From Streptomyces sp. NBC_00271 (GTDB lineage: Bacteria; Actinomycetota; Actinomycetes; Streptomycetales; Streptomycetaceae): a DNA stretch of 64,000 nucleotides. The position numbers and the translations under genes are program-made. The notes under the pieces were generated by a model. It ran no database searches, was not told the origin of the DNA, and was given only the letters and a program-made list of their open reading frames with translations. The stretch spans positions 1,984,001-2,048,000 of the forward strand of contig NZ_CP108070.1 in NCBI RefSeq assembly GCF_036178845.1, read 5' to 3'. Below are positions 25,592-34,935 of the stretch, piece after piece (positions within the stretch are counted from its first letter, which is position 1; the number at the start of each line of letters is the position of its first letter).

Positions 25592-26473
25592 TCAGGCGCG
25601 GTCAGGAGGGACCCGCCTTGGGGCGCAGGGCCGGGAGGCCCCCAGCCGTACGTGCCTGATCCCTTCCGAGAAATGCACGACGGGTTCGCCGAGCGGGGCT
25701 GGGAGCCCCGCCGCGGTGGTCAGCGTCTCCTCCAGCACCTCGACGGCGGAGTCGGCCAGGTGCCATGGCTCATGCTCCACGGGCGTCTGCCAGAGAAGAC
25801 CCATCCGGCGGGTGTACGCCCGCCAGCGCGAGGTCAGCCACACGTCCCGCTCCGTCGGCTCGATCAGGTCGCCGGGGCGGACGACCAGAAGGTAGGAGGC
25901 CCCACCGGTCCACCTCGAACCGGCGTACGTGACGGTGTCCCCGTTCGCGGATACGCGCAGGGTCCCCGGGTTGTACGGAGCGCCGACCGCACGAGCCGCG
26001 ACCATCAAGGGGCAGGCGACCTCGATGGACAGGAACCAGAGCCCGTCCCGCCCGTTGTCCCTGCGCCGGACGTACGTCCGCAGGTTGGTCTCCGCGAAGC
26101 TCGGGAGCCCGGGTACCGCGGCGGGTACGCCGGGAGGGCGCATGTCCGCCATGACGAACGGGGTGAGACCCACCCAGGCGGCCCCGTCGTACTCGTCCAC
26201 GACCAGTGTCTCCGGCACCAGAGCTTGAACAGCCTCCGGCCGGAAGGGCCAGTGGACGAACGTCTGCCTCAGCCAGCCGACCCGCAGCGCGGGCAAGCGC
26301 ACCCTGTGTTCCGCTTCGTACGTCACCACAGGCGCCGGGTCCCCGCCTACGGTCCCACGGAAACGTACAGGGCAGGGACGCAAAGAGTCCGCTGCCTGAA
26401 GGCGCAACGCGACGCTCCTCGGCTGTGGGGCGGCCTCAGGAGACGCGTGGATCACGGTTTCCTGGGCACTCAA
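25592..26473 (-). CDS. DUF2071 (YqjF-like) protein
   Basis: A protein of about 290 residues. The DUF2071 core is plain: WLRQTFVHWPFRPEAVQALV, then DEYDGAAWVGLTPFVM, PSFAETNLRTYV and LWFLSIEVACPLMV. The fold is related to acetoacetate decarboxylase, but the function is unknown. The longest frame starts at TTG 26473; a GTG at 26455 or a later codon may be the true start. It probably forms a two-gene unit with the downstream hypothetical gene. Confidence 0.8.
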   Translation of the reverse strand: MSAQETVIHASPEAAPQPRSVALRLQAADSLRPCPVRFRGTVGGDPAPVVTYEAEHRVRLPALRVGWLRQTFVHWPFRPEAVQALVPETLVVDEYDGAAWVGLTPFVMADMRPPGVPAAVPGLPSFAETNLRTYVRRRDNGRDGLWFLSIEVACPLMVAARAVGAPYNPGTLRVSANGDTVTYAGSRWTGGASYLLVVRPGDLIEPTERDVWLTSRWRAYTRRMGLLWQTPVEHEPWHLADSAVEVLEETLTTAAGLPAPLGEPVVHFSEGIRHVRLGASRPCAPRRVPPDRA

Positions 26474-26796
26474 TGTGACGACAGAGGCAGGAGCACGTCG
26501 GCACTGTTCGTGACAGTCATCGTCTGCTACCGCAAGAGCGGTGGCAGGGCCCGGGCGGACGGGATGTGCCGACGGCGCCCTCTCGTGGGCCTCATGGAAC
26601 GGAGATTGCTGATGGCCGCGGAAACGCTGGTGCCGACTCCGACGCTGTTACTGACCGGCCCTGTGCTGCGGTCTCGGCGGTCGTGGCTTGTACGGCAGGA
26701 CCTGTCGAAGGGCGACGAGAGCCGTGAAGAGCTGGTGGTCATCCGTGCCGAGCAACAGCCTTGAACGCATACTCCGCATCACGATCGACACCGACG
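26474..26796. other. intergenic, no gene assigned
   Basis: A 55-codon plus-strand frame ends at 26764 but has no recognisable family and lacks supporting context. I leave it uncalled. Confidence 0.35.
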
Positions 26797-27105
26797 TCAC
26801 TGCTCGTGGCAAGGGCCGGTCGGGGTCGACCAGTGCCGCGCGGCCCGCAGATCCGCCACTACGTCGGTGAGCCGTGCCGCTTGGTCGTACCAGCCGAGGG
26901 CCTGCTCTCCGTCGTACGGTTCCTGGAGGCCGTCAGCGACGGTGTGCAGTAACTCGGCGCAGTCCTGGGGCAGTCGCTCCCGTAGATGGCGGACACGGCG
27001 AGAGTGGACCGGCGGCAGGACGAGGCGTTCGCTTCGGCGCGCAGAGCCTGTACGCGCCCACGGCCGCACTCTTCGTCCTCGTCTACGGGTCGTGCACGGG
27101 CTTTG
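26797..27105 (-). pseudogene. FUSC/aromatic-acid-exporter-like C-terminal fragment
   Basis: The stretch RHLRERLPQDCAELLHTVAD, then GLQEPYDGEQALGWYDQAAR and LTDVVADLRAARHW, resembles the cytoplasmic C-terminal helical domain of actinobacterial FUSC-type exporters. The membrane domain is missing or scrambled upstream (to about 27200). It is a remnant, with modest confidence in the family. Confidence 0.5.
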
Positions 27106-27239
27106 ACATCCTGCACCGACTCCTGGAGACCCTGCTGAGCGCGGTCTTCTGCATCTGCGTGAAGGACGTACTGACCCACAACACCATGGCTGCGTGGCGT
27201 TGGCACTACCGCGCCCCGTGCTGCTCGGAAGACGAAAGC

Positions 27240-27390
27240 CGGCGCTATCTCGGCGGGCTGGGCGGGCCGCCCGAGCGGTGCTTGCTTGCCGAATGCGACC
27301 GTGTCCGGGAGTCGCCGGGATCAACGGAGTCCATACCGGGCCGGGCGCCACGGCGTTGACGCGAATGCCGGCGGAGGACGCCGTCTGTGG
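27240..27390 (-). pseudogene. SDR dehydrogenase scrap
   Basis: GIRVNAVAPGPVWTPLIPAT is the strand after the active site in classical short-chain dehydrogenases. The rest of the enzyme is gone; downstream the reading decays into low-complexity sequence. Confidence 0.65.
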
Positions 27391-27409
27391 TGAAGACGCA
27401 ACCCCCTCG

Positions 27410-27447
27410 GTCGGGCGGGCAGGGACCGTGGTACCTGCCCGCCCGAC
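27410..27447 (-). terminator. 14-bp stem terminator of the catabolic operon
   Basis: GTCGGGCGGGCAGG pairs exactly with CCTGCCCGCCCGAC around a 10-base loop, 12 bases beyond the stop of the CoA-transferase beta gene. Confidence 0.8.
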
Positions 27448-27458
27448 GCGTCCTCGGT

Positions 27459-28094
27459 TCATGGCTTCCGGATCAGAGGTGCTTCGGTGCGGGCGGCTAT
27501 GTCCTCGGCGGTGACACCCGGCGCGCATTCCACGAGGGCGAGGCCCTCGGGTGTGACGTCGAGGACGCCGAGGTCGGTGATGATCCGGTGGACGCACCGT
27601 TCGCCGGTCAGCGGCAGGGTGCACTCCTCGACGATCTTGGGGCTGCCGTCCTTGGCGGTGTGTTCCATCAGGACGATGACGCGCCGGGCGCCGTGGACGA
27701 GGTCCATGGCGCCGCCCATGCCCTTGACCATCTTGCCGGGGATCATCCAGTTGGCCAGGTCGCCGGCCGCGGAGACCTGCATGGCGCCGAGTACGGCGGT
27801 GTCGATGTGGCCGCCGCGGATCATGCCGAAGGACAGGGCCGAGTCGAAGAAGGAGGCCCCGGGCAGGACGGTGACGGTCTCTTTGCCGGCGTTGATCAGG
27901 TCCGCGTCGACCTCGTCCTCGGTCGGGTAGGGGCCGGTGCCCAGGATGCCGTTCTCGGAGTGCAGGACCACGTGGATGTCGGGGGGAAGGTGGCCGGGGA
28001 TGAGGGTGGGCAGACCGATGCCGAGGTTGATGTAGGAGCCGTCGGTGAGTTCGGCGGCTGCGCGGGCGGCCATCTGGTCGCGGGTCCAGGCCAT
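27459..28094 (-). CDS. 3-oxoacid CoA-transferase subunit B
   Basis: A 211-residue beta subunit of a succinyl-CoA:3-ketoacid (or 3-oxoadipate) CoA-transferase. The active-site glutamate is Glu47 in HSENGILG. It also has [15 protein letters not shown] and [14 protein letters not shown]. It transfers CoA from succinyl-CoA to a beta-keto acid, with the alpha subunit encoded directly upstream (TGATG junction). It is the last gene of the leftward cluster, before the hairpin at 27410. In this context it most likely activates the product of aromatic ring cleavage. Confidence 0.93.
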   Translation of the reverse strand: MAWTRDQMAARAAAELTDGSYINLGIGLPTLIPGHLPPDIHVVLHSENGILGTGPYPTEDEVDADLINAGKETVTVLPGASFFDSALSFGMIRGGHIDTAVLGAMQVSAAGDLANWMIPGKMVKGMGGAMDLVHGARRVIVLMEHTAKDGSPKIVEECTLPLTGERCVHRIITDLGVLDVTPEGLALVECAPGVTAEDIAARTEAPLIRKP

Positions 28095-28849
28095 CAGGGT
28101 CGTACCGTCCTCTTCTCGATCTGCTTGTCGGCCGCCTGTTCAGGAGTGAGGGCCACGATCCACTGGACGAAGACGCCCGGCAGGTGGACCTCGTCGGGGC
28201 TCAACTCACCGGGCTCGACCAGCTCTTCGACCTCGGCGACGGTGGTCCGCCCGGCCATCGCGGCGAGGGGGGTGAAGTTGGCGGCGGCGCGGCGGAAGAC
28301 CAGGTTGCCGTGGCGGTCGCCGCGCCAGGCCCGTACGAGGGCGAAGTCGGTGGTGATGCCGTGCTCCAGGACGTGCGGGCGGCCGTGGAAGTCGCGGATC
28401 TCCTTGGGAGGGGAGGCGACGGCGACCGAGCCGTCGGGGGCGTACCGCCAGGGCAGACCGCCCAGCGCCACCTGCGTTCCCACGCCCGCCGGGGTGTAGA
28501 AGGCGGGGATGCCCGCGCCGCCCGCGCGCAGCCGTTCGGCGAGGGTGCCCTGCGGCACCAGCTCCACCTCCAGCTCGCCGGACAGGTACTGGCGGGCGAA
28601 CTCCTTGTTCTCACCGACGTAGGACCCGGTCACCCGGGCGATGCGTCCGGCGGCCAGCAGCACGCCCAGCCCGCGCCCGTCGACGCCGCAGTTGTTCGAC
28701 ACGACTTCGAGGCCGGTCGCGCCCTGCTCGTGCAGGGCCCGGATCGCGGCCTCGGGTACACCGCTGAGTCCGAAGCCGCCGACGGCCAGTGACGCACCGT
28801 CGGGGATGTCGGCGACCGCCTCGGCCGCGCTCGCGCGGACCTTGTCCAT
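28094..28849 (-). CDS. 3-oxoacid CoA-transferase subunit A
   Basis: A 251-residue alpha subunit with [18 protein letters not shown], then [17 protein letters not shown] and [35 protein letters not shown] lies near residue 180. It pairs with the beta subunit whose start overlaps its stop by one base. The PcaI/ScoA distinction cannot be made from sequence alone. Confidence 0.93.
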   Translation of the reverse strand: MDKVRASAAEAVADIPDGASLAVGGFGLSGVPEAAIRALHEQGATGLEVVSNNCGVDGRGLGVLLAAGRIARVTGSYVGENKEFARQYLSGELEVELVPQGTLAERLRAGGAGIPAFYTPAGVGTQVALGGLPWRYAPDGSVAVASPPKEIRDFHGRPHVLEHGITTDFALVRAWRGDRHGNLVFRRAAANFTPLAAMAGRTTVAEVEELVEPGELSPDEVHLPGVFVQWIVALTPEQAADKQIEKRTVRP

Positions 28850-28870
28850 GGGGGGAGGGCCTTTCTGCTG

Positions 28871-29614
28871 CTACTGGTGAAGGGCGTCGGAGATCGACTT
28901 GACGCCGCCGTGCGCCGTGAGGCCGCCGTCGACCGGGATCTCGGCGCCGGTGATGAAGGACGACTCGTCGGACAGGAGGAAGACCACGAGCGGGGCGACC
29001 TCCTCGACCGTGCCGGTGCGGCCGAGTGGCGTCTCCCGGATGTTCGCCTCGCGGAACGCGGGCGCCGCGGAGGCGGTCATGTCCGTCTCGATGAAGCCGG
29101 GATGGATCGTGTTCAGGCGGATGCCGCGGGGTCCCAGCTCCATGGCGGCGGTCTTCGACAGACCGCGCAGCGCCCACTTACTGGCCGTGTAGGCGACCGG
29201 GTAGTGGCCGGTGAGCGCGGCGGACGAGCCGACGTTCACGATCGAGGAGCCAGGCGGCATCAGCGGGGCCAGGTGCTGGATGCCCAGCAGCGGGCCGGTG
29301 ACGTTGACCGCGTGGACCCGGGCCATGTCCTCAGGGCGTACGTCGTCGATCCGGGCCCGCCAGGTGATGCCCGCGTTGTTGACCAGGCCGTGCACCTGCC
29401 CGTACGCCTCACGCAGGTCGGCGGCGAGTTCCGCCCAGTCCTTCTCGCTCGTGACGTCGAGACGGCGGCAGCCGGGTGACTCCGTGACGTCGGTGGCGAT
29501 CACCCGGGCGCCCTCGCGGGTCAGCGCCTCGGTCTCCGCGGCGCCCTGGCCCCCGGCCGCGCCCGTGACCACGACGACCCTGCCGAGGAGCCGTTTGGGA
29601 TGGAGATCGGTCAC
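28871..29614 (-). CDS. SDR-family oxidoreductase
   Basis: A 247-residue classical short-chain dehydrogenase. The cofactor motif TGAAGGQG spans 17-24, NNAG 79-82, and the catalytic residues are Ser130, Tyr142 and Lys146 (YTASK). The Asp in IATDVTESPG (residue 42) after the second strand favours NAD(H). The start GTG overlaps the stop of the FAH-family gene (GTGA), so the two are translationally coupled. It likely oxidises a hydroxy acid produced in the pathway. Confidence 0.9.
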   Translation of the reverse strand: MTDLHPKRLLGRVVVVTGAAGGQGAAETEALTREGARVIATDVTESPGCRRLDVTSEKDWAELAADLREAYGQVHGLVNNAGITWRARIDDVRPEDMARVHAVNVTGPLLGIQHLAPLMPPGSSIVNVGSSAALTGHYPVAYTASKWALRGLSKTAAMELGPRGIRLNTIHPGFIETDMTASAAPAFREANIRETPLGRTGTVEEVAPLVVFLLSDESSFITGAEIPVDGGLTAHGGVKSISDALHQ

Positions 29615-30582
29615 GGCCGCTCCCTCGTGCGGCGTCGGGCGACGGGAACGGTCATGGGGTCCGGGCCGGCCACCACGGTGTTGGAGACGGAGCCGATGCC
29701 CTCGACGGTGAGGGTGACCGTGTCGCCGGGCTTCAGGGGAGGCGGGGACTGCTCACCCCGTACGCCCCACAGTTCGGCGAGGCAGCCGCCGTTGCCGCAG
29801 GTTCCGGAACCGAGGACATCGCCGGGGCGGACGACGGTGCCGCGTGAGGCGTAGGCGACCATCTCCTCGAAGGTCCAGCTCATGTTGGACAGCAGATCCT
29901 TGCCCACGACCTCGCCGTTGATCTCGGCGGTGAGCGCCAGACGCAGGAAGCCGTCCGCGTCGCGGTACTTCCCCAGCTCGTCGGCGGTGACGAGGTACGG
30001 ACCGAGCGTAGTGGCGGTGTCCTTGCCCTTGCAGGGGCCGAGGCCGACCTTCATCTCGGCGGACTGCAGGTCCCGGGCCGACCAGTCGTTGAAGACGGTG
30101 TAGCCGACGATGTGGTCGCGGGCCTGCTCGGGGGTGAGGTCGCGGCCCTCCTTTCCGATCACGGCGGCGACCTCCAGCTCGAAGTCGAGCACGCTCGACC
30201 CCGGCGGCATGGGGATGTCGTCGTGCGGCCCGTACATCGCGTAGGGGTTGCCGAAGTAGAACGTCGGGGCCGCGTACCACCGCTCCGGTACCCCGGCGGC
30301 CCCGTCCAGGGACCGCCGTACGCCCTCGACGTGTTCCTCGAAGGTGACGAAGTCACGCACGGTGGGCGGCTGGAGCGGCGCCAGCAGGCGTACGTCGGAG
30401 ACGTGGGGGCCGGCCGGGACGTCGAGGGTCGCGGAGCCCGCGTCGAGCAGTTCGGGCAGACCGCCGCCCTCGACGAGCAGGCCGGTCAGTGAGCTGACGC
30501 CGGGCAGGGGGTGGAGCGTGCCGTCCTCTGCGACGACGGCCACCTGGCGTCGGTTGCGGTACTCGTACGTGGCGAAACGCAT
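29611..30582 (-). CDS. fumarylacetoacetate hydrolase family protein (1)
   Basis: A 323-residue FAH-fold enzyme beginning MRFATYEYRNRR at the ATG at 30582. Metal ligands lie in SVLDFELEVAAVIGKEG, with GYTVFNDWSARDLQ following. GDVLGSGTCGNGGCLAELWG is the C-terminal signature. FAH-fold enzymes cleave C-C bonds of beta-diketones or act as decarboxylases, isomerases or hydratases on ring-fission products. Coupled to the SDR downstream. It differs clearly from the second FAH-family gene of the cluster. Confidence 0.9.
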   Translation of the reverse strand: MRFATYEYRNRRQVAVVAEDGTLHPLPGVSSLTGLLVEGGGLPELLDAGSATLDVPAGPHVSDVRLLAPLQPPTVRDFVTFEEHVEGVRRSLDGAAGVPERWYAAPTFYFGNPYAMYGPHDDIPMPPGSSVLDFELEVAAVIGKEGRDLTPEQARDHIVGYTVFNDWSARDLQSAEMKVGLGPCKGKDTATTLGPYLVTADELGKYRDADGFLRLALTAEINGEVVGKDLLSNMSWTFEEMVAYASRGTVVRPGDVLGSGTCGNGGCLAELWGVRGEQSPPPLKPGDTVTLTVEGIGSVSNTVVAGPDPMTVPVARRRTRERP

Positions 30583-30626
30583 GGCGGTTTCCTGTCGGCT
30601 GTCGGCATGAGGGGTGGGCACGAAGG

Positions 30627-30678
30627 CCGGGGGCGCGGCAGGGGAGTCAGGGCAGTGACAGGGTCACCGCGCCCCCGG
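30627..30678 (-). terminator. hairpin between dioxygenase and FAH-family genes
   Basis: CCGGGGGCGCGG and CCGCGCCCCCGG (12 bp each) flank a 28-base loop in the 115-base gap. It could attenuate transcription into the downstream half of the cluster; the long loop makes this uncertain. Confidence 0.4.
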
Positions 30679-30697
30679 GAACTCAGGGCTTCGCCGA

Positions 30698-31636
30698 TCA
30701 GACCGGCGGGGCGACGAAGACGCCGCGGTCGACGTCGTTGAAGGACTCCTTGGTGACCAGTTCGTTCATGGGGTTGGCGGTGCCCCACTGGTCGGTGACC
30801 TCGGGGTTCGAGAAGTCGTAGACGTGCGGGTGCCAGGTGTCCTCGTCCAGCAGCTCCAACTCCGTCGTGTACTCGACGGTGTTGCCGTGCGGGTCGAGGA
30901 AGTAGGTGAAGGTGTTGTCGCCCGCCATGTGCCGGCCCGGCCCCCAGATCTTGCGGGCGCCGGAGCGGATGACACGGCCGGAGCCGCGCATGTACTCGTC
31001 GATCCCGCGCATCTCGAAGGAGATGTGGTGCAGCGAGGTGTGCGGGCCCTTGGCGATGGCCATGGAGTGGTGCTGGTTGCTGATCCGCATGAAGTGCATG
31101 ACGTCGCCGATGTGCGGATGACCGAGCGTGTCGGACAGCCGGAAGCCGAGGTGCTCCTCGTACCACGCCTTGGTGTTGTCCAGATCCGGAGAGTTGAGGA
31201 CGACGTGCGACAGCTTGACCGGGATCGACTCCTTCTCCTCGATCCTGCGGTGCTGCCGTACCTCGACGTCGGCGGAGACCTCGATGGTGCGGCCGTCGAC
31301 GTCGAAGAAGCGGAAGCCGTAACCGCCGCCGGGGGTGTCCACCTTGCCCGGCTGGGTGACCAGCTCAACACCCCCGGCGAGGAGTTGCTCGGCGAGCGTG
31401 TCCACGTCGGCCGGGCTCGCGGCGCCGTAGGAGACGAGGTCGAGGCGCTTCTCGTCGGCCTTGCGCAGCCGGACGACGTACTGCTCGGGGGAGCCCTCGG
31501 CGGCGAGGAAGGAGATGCCGGAGTCCTCGGCGACCTTGGTCAGGCCCCAGACGCCGGCGTAGAAGTCGAGTTGCTTGTCGTAGTCCGGCACGGCGAGGTC
31601 GACGTGGCGGAGGTGGGTGAGCAGGCGGTTACTCAT
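30698..31636 (-). CDS. extradiol ring-cleavage dioxygenase (VOC, type I)
   Basis: A 312-residue two-domain catechol 2,3-dioxygenase-like enzyme. The Fe(II) triad in the second domain is His144 (KLSHVVLN), His203/204 (SLHHISFE) and Glu255 (GNTVEYTTE). The signature around YFLDPHGNTVEYTTE is typical of type I extradiol enzymes. It would cleave a catechol-type ring next to the hydroxyl pair using O2. The ATG at 31636 follows a GGAGG-like site. The immediate neighbours fit ring cleavage followed by hydrolysis. Confidence 0.93.
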   Translation of the reverse strand: MSNRLLTHLRHVDLAVPDYDKQLDFYAGVWGLTKVAEDSGISFLAAEGSPEQYVVRLRKADEKRLDLVSYGAASPADVDTLAEQLLAGGVELVTQPGKVDTPGGGYGFRFFDVDGRTIEVSADVEVRQHRRIEEKESIPVKLSHVVLNSPDLDNTKAWYEEHLGFRLSDTLGHPHIGDVMHFMRISNQHHSMAIAKGPHTSLHHISFEMRGIDEYMRGSGRVIRSGARKIWGPGRHMAGDNTFTYFLDPHGNTVEYTTELELLDEDTWHPHVYDFSNPEVTDQWGTANPMNELVTKESFNDVDRGVFVAPPV

Positions 31637-31649
31637 GGGGGGGTCCTCC

Positions 31650-32660
31650 TCAGACGAGGTTGAGCAGAGCGGCGGCGTTTCCGCCGCGGACGGAGTGGAA
31701 GTCGGTGTCGGGCAGGTCCGCGGCGCGCAGCGCGCCGAGAGGGTCGTCGGTGCCCATGTCGAAGGGGAAGTCGGAGCCGAGCAGGACCCGTTCCTGGCCG
31801 ACCGCTCGCAGCAGCTCCCGCAGCACCTGAGGGTCGTGGACGAGGGAGTCGAAGTACAGCTGCTTCAGATAGCTGCTCGGTTCCCGCTCACAGCCCCGGG
31901 CGTCGGGACGGGCCCGCCAGGCGTGGTCGGAGCGGCCGATGTGGGTGGGCAGGTAGCCGCCGCCGTGCGCCGCGATCAGCTTCAGACCCGGGTGGCGGTC
32001 CAGGACGCCGGAGAAGATCAGGTGGGAGAGGGCGACCGCGTTCTCGGTGGGCTGGCCGACGGTGTTGGACAGGTACCACTGGCCCAGGCGCTCGTCGAGG
32101 GTGCAGCCGAACGGGTGCAGGAAGAGGAAGGCGCCTGTCTCCTCCGCTCGGGACCAGAGGGGTTCGTACGCCGGGTCCGACAGCTCGTGGCCGGGCGCGT
32201 GCGAGGAGATCTCCACACCCCTCAGCCCCTGGTCCAGGGCGTGGTCGAGCAGGCCGACCGCGAGGTCGGGATGCTGGAGCGGGACCAGGCCCAGGCCGTG
32301 CAGGCGGTCGGGAGCCTTCGCACAGTGTGCGGCGGTGCCCTCGTTGGCCAGCCGGCAGACCTTCTCGGCCAGTTGGGGCTCGGCCCAGTAGTGGTAGTGG
32401 GACGGCGAGGGGCTGACCAGCTGGATGTCCACGCCCTGCGCGTCCATGGCCGCCAGGCGCACCGCGGCGTCCGTCAGCTTCGGCACGCGCGCCCCGACCA
32501 TCGGACCGTTCACTGCCAGGGCCGCCGGGCCGTTGCGGCGGGCGTCGAGGGCACGGGCCTCGGCGAGACCGGGATGACCGGCGACGGCCTCCTCGACCTC
32601 CGGGAGCAGGAGGTGGGCGTGGACGTCGATGGTCGGCGCGGAGGATGCGGTGGTGGTCAC
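31650..32660 (-). CDS. amidohydrolase (ACMSD-like decarboxylase family)
   Basis: A 336-residue TIM-barrel metal enzyme. The zinc ligands begin at Asp12-x-His14-x-His16 (IDVHAHLL). There are later ligand histidines in LFLHPFGC and IAAHGGGYLP, and the catalytic Asp in LGSDFPFD. This pattern is that of the amidohydrolase-2 family, which includes aminocarboxymuconate-semialdehyde, o-pyrocatechuate and orsellinate decarboxylases. The start is GTG 32660, overlapping the monooxygenase stop (GTGA). It may remove a ring carboxyl group or act on the cleavage product. Confidence 0.9.
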   Translation of the reverse strand: MTTTASSAPTIDVHAHLLLPEVEEAVAGHPGLAEARALDARRNGPAALAVNGPMVGARVPKLTDAAVRLAAMDAQGVDIQLVSPSPSHYHYWAEPQLAEKVCRLANEGTAAHCAKAPDRLHGLGLVPLQHPDLAVGLLDHALDQGLRGVEISSHAPGHELSDPAYEPLWSRAEETGAFLFLHPFGCTLDERLGQWYLSNTVGQPTENAVALSHLIFSGVLDRHPGLKLIAAHGGGYLPTHIGRSDHAWRARPDARGCEREPSSYLKQLYFDSLVHDPQVLRELLRAVGQERVLLGSDFPFDMGTDDPLGALRAADLPDTDFHSVRGGNAAALLNLV

Positions 32661-33820
32661 GGGCGCTCCTTGAGGAGGTTCATGGTGCGGCCGACCAGCC
32701 CGGCCATGTCGGCGTCGCGCACACCGTCCAGCTGCCACTGGCCGATCTGCATGGACGCCGCGACGACGGTGCGCACCCGGGGGATGCGGCGGTCGTGGTA
32801 GGCCCGGAGCAGCTCGTCGTCCCAGTCCCGTCCGCTGGTGAGCAGCTCGGCGAGGACGAGGGCGTCCTCCAGGGACATCGCCGCGCCCTGGGCCATGGTG
32901 GGCGGGCAGCAGTGGGCGGCGTCGCCGATCAGCACGACCCGGCCCCGGTGCCAGGACCCCTCCACCAGCAGGTGGTCGAACCAGGTGTAGTTGACCTTCT
33001 TCGGGTCGGTGATGTGCTCGGTGATCTCCGGCCAGACCCCGCCGTAGCTCTGCGCCAGGCGGCGCATCTCGTCGGCGTAGGTGGCCGGGTCGATCGAGGT
33101 GCGGTCGCGGCACCCTTCGACGACGTACGCGTAGATGGTGTTCTCGCTGGTGGGGCAGTAGCCGGCGATGTAGGCGGGGCCGCCGTAGGCGAGGTCGGTG
33201 CGCGTCACGCTCTCGGGCCGCGGGGCGGCGATGCGCCAGATGGCCATGCCGGTCGGCTCGGGTTTGTCCGTGATGCCGATCGCGGCGCGGGTGGCTGAGT
33301 TGAGACCGTCGGCGGCGATCACCAGGTCGTAGCGGCCCTCGCTGCCGTCGCTGAAGCGCACCGACACGCCGTCGGCGTCCTGCTCCAGCGCTTCGGCGGT
33401 GGTGCCGAGACGAACGTCGGCGCCGGAGGCGCGGACCGTGTCGATGAGGATCTGCTGCAGCTGGGGGCGCTGCATGCCGATGGTGGCGGGCAGGTCCTTT
33501 CCGCCGGTCTGGATGTCCTCGGCGACGAACAGGACGGTGCCGTCGGGGGCGGTCACGCCCAGCGAGCCGAAGGCGTATCCGGAGGCTTTCACCTGTTCCC
33601 ACACGCCCAGTTCGCGCAGGACCCGCAGGGCGTTGCCCTGGAGGGTGATGCCGGAGCCGGTGGTGGCGTTCCAGTCCGGCTTGGCCTCGATCAGGTCGAC
33701 GGCGATGCCGGCGCGGCGCAGCAGGATGGTCACGGCGTTGCCTGAGGCGCCCCCGCCGATGACCAGGACGGTGGGTGTGCCCCCGGCTGGAGGCTGGGGA
33801 AGAGTGCGGCTGTCAGCCAT
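32657..33820 (-). CDS. FAD-dependent aromatic monooxygenase
   Basis: A 387-residue class A flavoprotein monooxygenase. It has the FAD dinucleotide motif GGGASG at 22-27, the middle motif DLVIAADGLNSATR and the ribityl-binding motif GRVVLIGDAAHCCPPTMAQG. Such enzymes hydroxylate phenolic acids using NAD(P)H and O2, often with decarboxylation, to yield catechol-type substrates. The ATG at 33820 has GGAGGAA upstream. It starts the second part of the cluster after a hairpin and is coupled to the amidohydrolase. Confidence 0.93.
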   Translation of the reverse strand: MADSRTLPQPPAGGTPTVLVIGGGASGNAVTILLRRAGIAVDLIEAKPDWNATTGSGITLQGNALRVLRELGVWEQVKASGYAFGSLGVTAPDGTVLFVAEDIQTGGKDLPATIGMQRPQLQQILIDTVRASGADVRLGTTAEALEQDADGVSVRFSDGSEGRYDLVIAADGLNSATRAAIGITDKPEPTGMAIWRIAAPRPESVTRTDLAYGGPAYIAGYCPTSENTIYAYVVEGCRDRTSIDPATYADEMRRLAQSYGGVWPEITEHITDPKKVNYTWFDHLLVEGSWHRGRVVLIGDAAHCCPPTMAQGAAMSLEDALVLAELLTSGRDWDDELLRAYHDRRIPRVRTVVAASMQIGQWQLDGVRDADMAGLVGRTMNLLKERP

Positions 33821-33920
33821 GTCGGGGATTCCTCCCGGGGTTGGGCCGCGCGACTTCGGGCGGCGGGGGCTGCGGCTCGCCCGCTGGGAGTGCGGGCCAG
33901 AGGTGGGGACGGGGGTGCGG

Positions 33921-33961
33921 GCCGGATGCGCCTCTGCTGTCCGGGGAACGGCGCATCCGGC
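33921..33961 (-). terminator. 12-bp stem hairpin after the cyclase gene
   Basis: GCCGGATGCGCC pairs exactly with GGCGCATCCGGC across a 17-base loop, 12 bases beyond the cyclase stop. It probably separates or attenuates the two halves of the cluster. Confidence 0.6.
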
Positions 33962-33972
33962 AGTGGTGCGGG

Positions 33973-34935
33973 CTACTTGACGGCGATCGGGTTGACCGGG
34001 GATCCGACGGCTCCGGTGATGGGGAGGGGAGCGGCGGTGAGCCAGAACTCGTACACGCCGTCGTCGGCGCAGTCGGCGGCGAGTGCGTCGAGGTCCCACA
34101 TCTCGCCGATCAGCAGGCCCATGTTGGGGATGACGACCTGGTGCAGCGGCTGGAAGGCGTTGTCGAATTCGTTGGGCCGTACCTCGAAGCCCCAGGTGTC
34201 GGTGGCGATGGCGGCGATCTCGCTGCCGTGCAGCCAGCCGGCGGTGGTGAATGACAGGCCGGGCGCGGGGCCGCCCGCGAAGTCGCCCCAGCCGGCCCGC
34301 CGGGCGCGGGCGAGATGTCCGGTGCGGACGAGCACGATGTCGCCGCGGCCGACGGTCACCCCGTGGGCCTCGGCGGCCCGGGTGAGGTGCTCCTCGGTGA
34401 TGGCGAACCCGTCGGGCAGCTCGCCGTCCGTGCCGACGACCTGGCCGACGTCGAGGAGCACGCCACGGCCGGCGACGTACGGTGCCATGTGCTCGATGCC
34501 GGTGACGAGGTCTCCGTCGGAGGTGACCACCTTCTCGGCGGCCCGTCCGTTCCACGCCTTGCCGTGGTCGAAGATGTGCCCGAGGCCGTCCCACTGGGTG
34601 GAGCACTGCAGCGGCATCGCGATCACGTCGTCCGCGCCGCCGATGCCGTGCGGGAAGCCCTGGTTGCCCAGCGCCGCGTCGGTGCCCGTGTCGAGCATGG
34701 TGTGCACCGGGTTGGTCCGCCGGCGCCAGCCCTTCTGCGGGCCGTTCATGTCGAACCGCTGCGCCAGCGAGAAGCTCACGCCGCGGCGCACGAGCGACGC
34801 GCCCTCGCGCCGCTTGCCCTCGTCGAGGAAGTTCAACGTGCCGAGCACGTCGTCCTCACCCCAACGCCCCCAGTTGGAGTACGCCTTGGCGGCCTCGGCT
34901 ATCGCGCCCTCCGGGTCGCGGCGGTCCAGGCTCAT
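33973..34935 (-). CDS. cyclase-family hydrolase (kynurenine formamidase-like)
   Basis: A 320-residue member of the putative cyclase/KynB superfamily. The metal-binding H-x-G/D-x-x-x-H motif appears as STQWDGLGHIFDHGKAWNG. Other family blocks are GVLLDVGQVVG, GDIVLVRTGHLARARR and IATDTWGFEVRPN. Members hydrolyse amides, lactones or isatin-type rings. The ATG overlaps the stop of the second FAH-family gene (ATGA), indicating coupling. The substrate is probably a ring-derived intermediate. Confidence 0.88.
   Translation of the reverse strand: MSLDRRDPEGAIAEAAKAYSNWGRWGEDDVLGTLNFLDEGKRREGASLVRRGVSFSLAQRFDMNGPQKGWRRRTNPVHTMLDTGTDAALGNQGFPHGIGGADDVIAMPLQCSTQWDGLGHIFDHGKAWNGRAAEKVVTSDGDLVTGIEHMAPYVAGRGVLLDVGQVVGTDGELPDGFAITEEHLTRAAEAHGVTVGRGDIVLVRTGHLARARRAGWGDFAGGPAPGLSFTTAGWLHGSEIAAIATDTWGFEVRPNEFDNAFQPLHQVVIPNMGLLIGEMWDLDALAADCADDGVYEFWLTAAPLPITGAVGSPVNPIAVK

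Noticed and set aside
31617..32801. Plus-strand frame over the amidohydrolase
   Set aside because: It is the mirror of the conserved amidohydrolase; composition is Val/Gly/Arg/Gln-rich with no homology.
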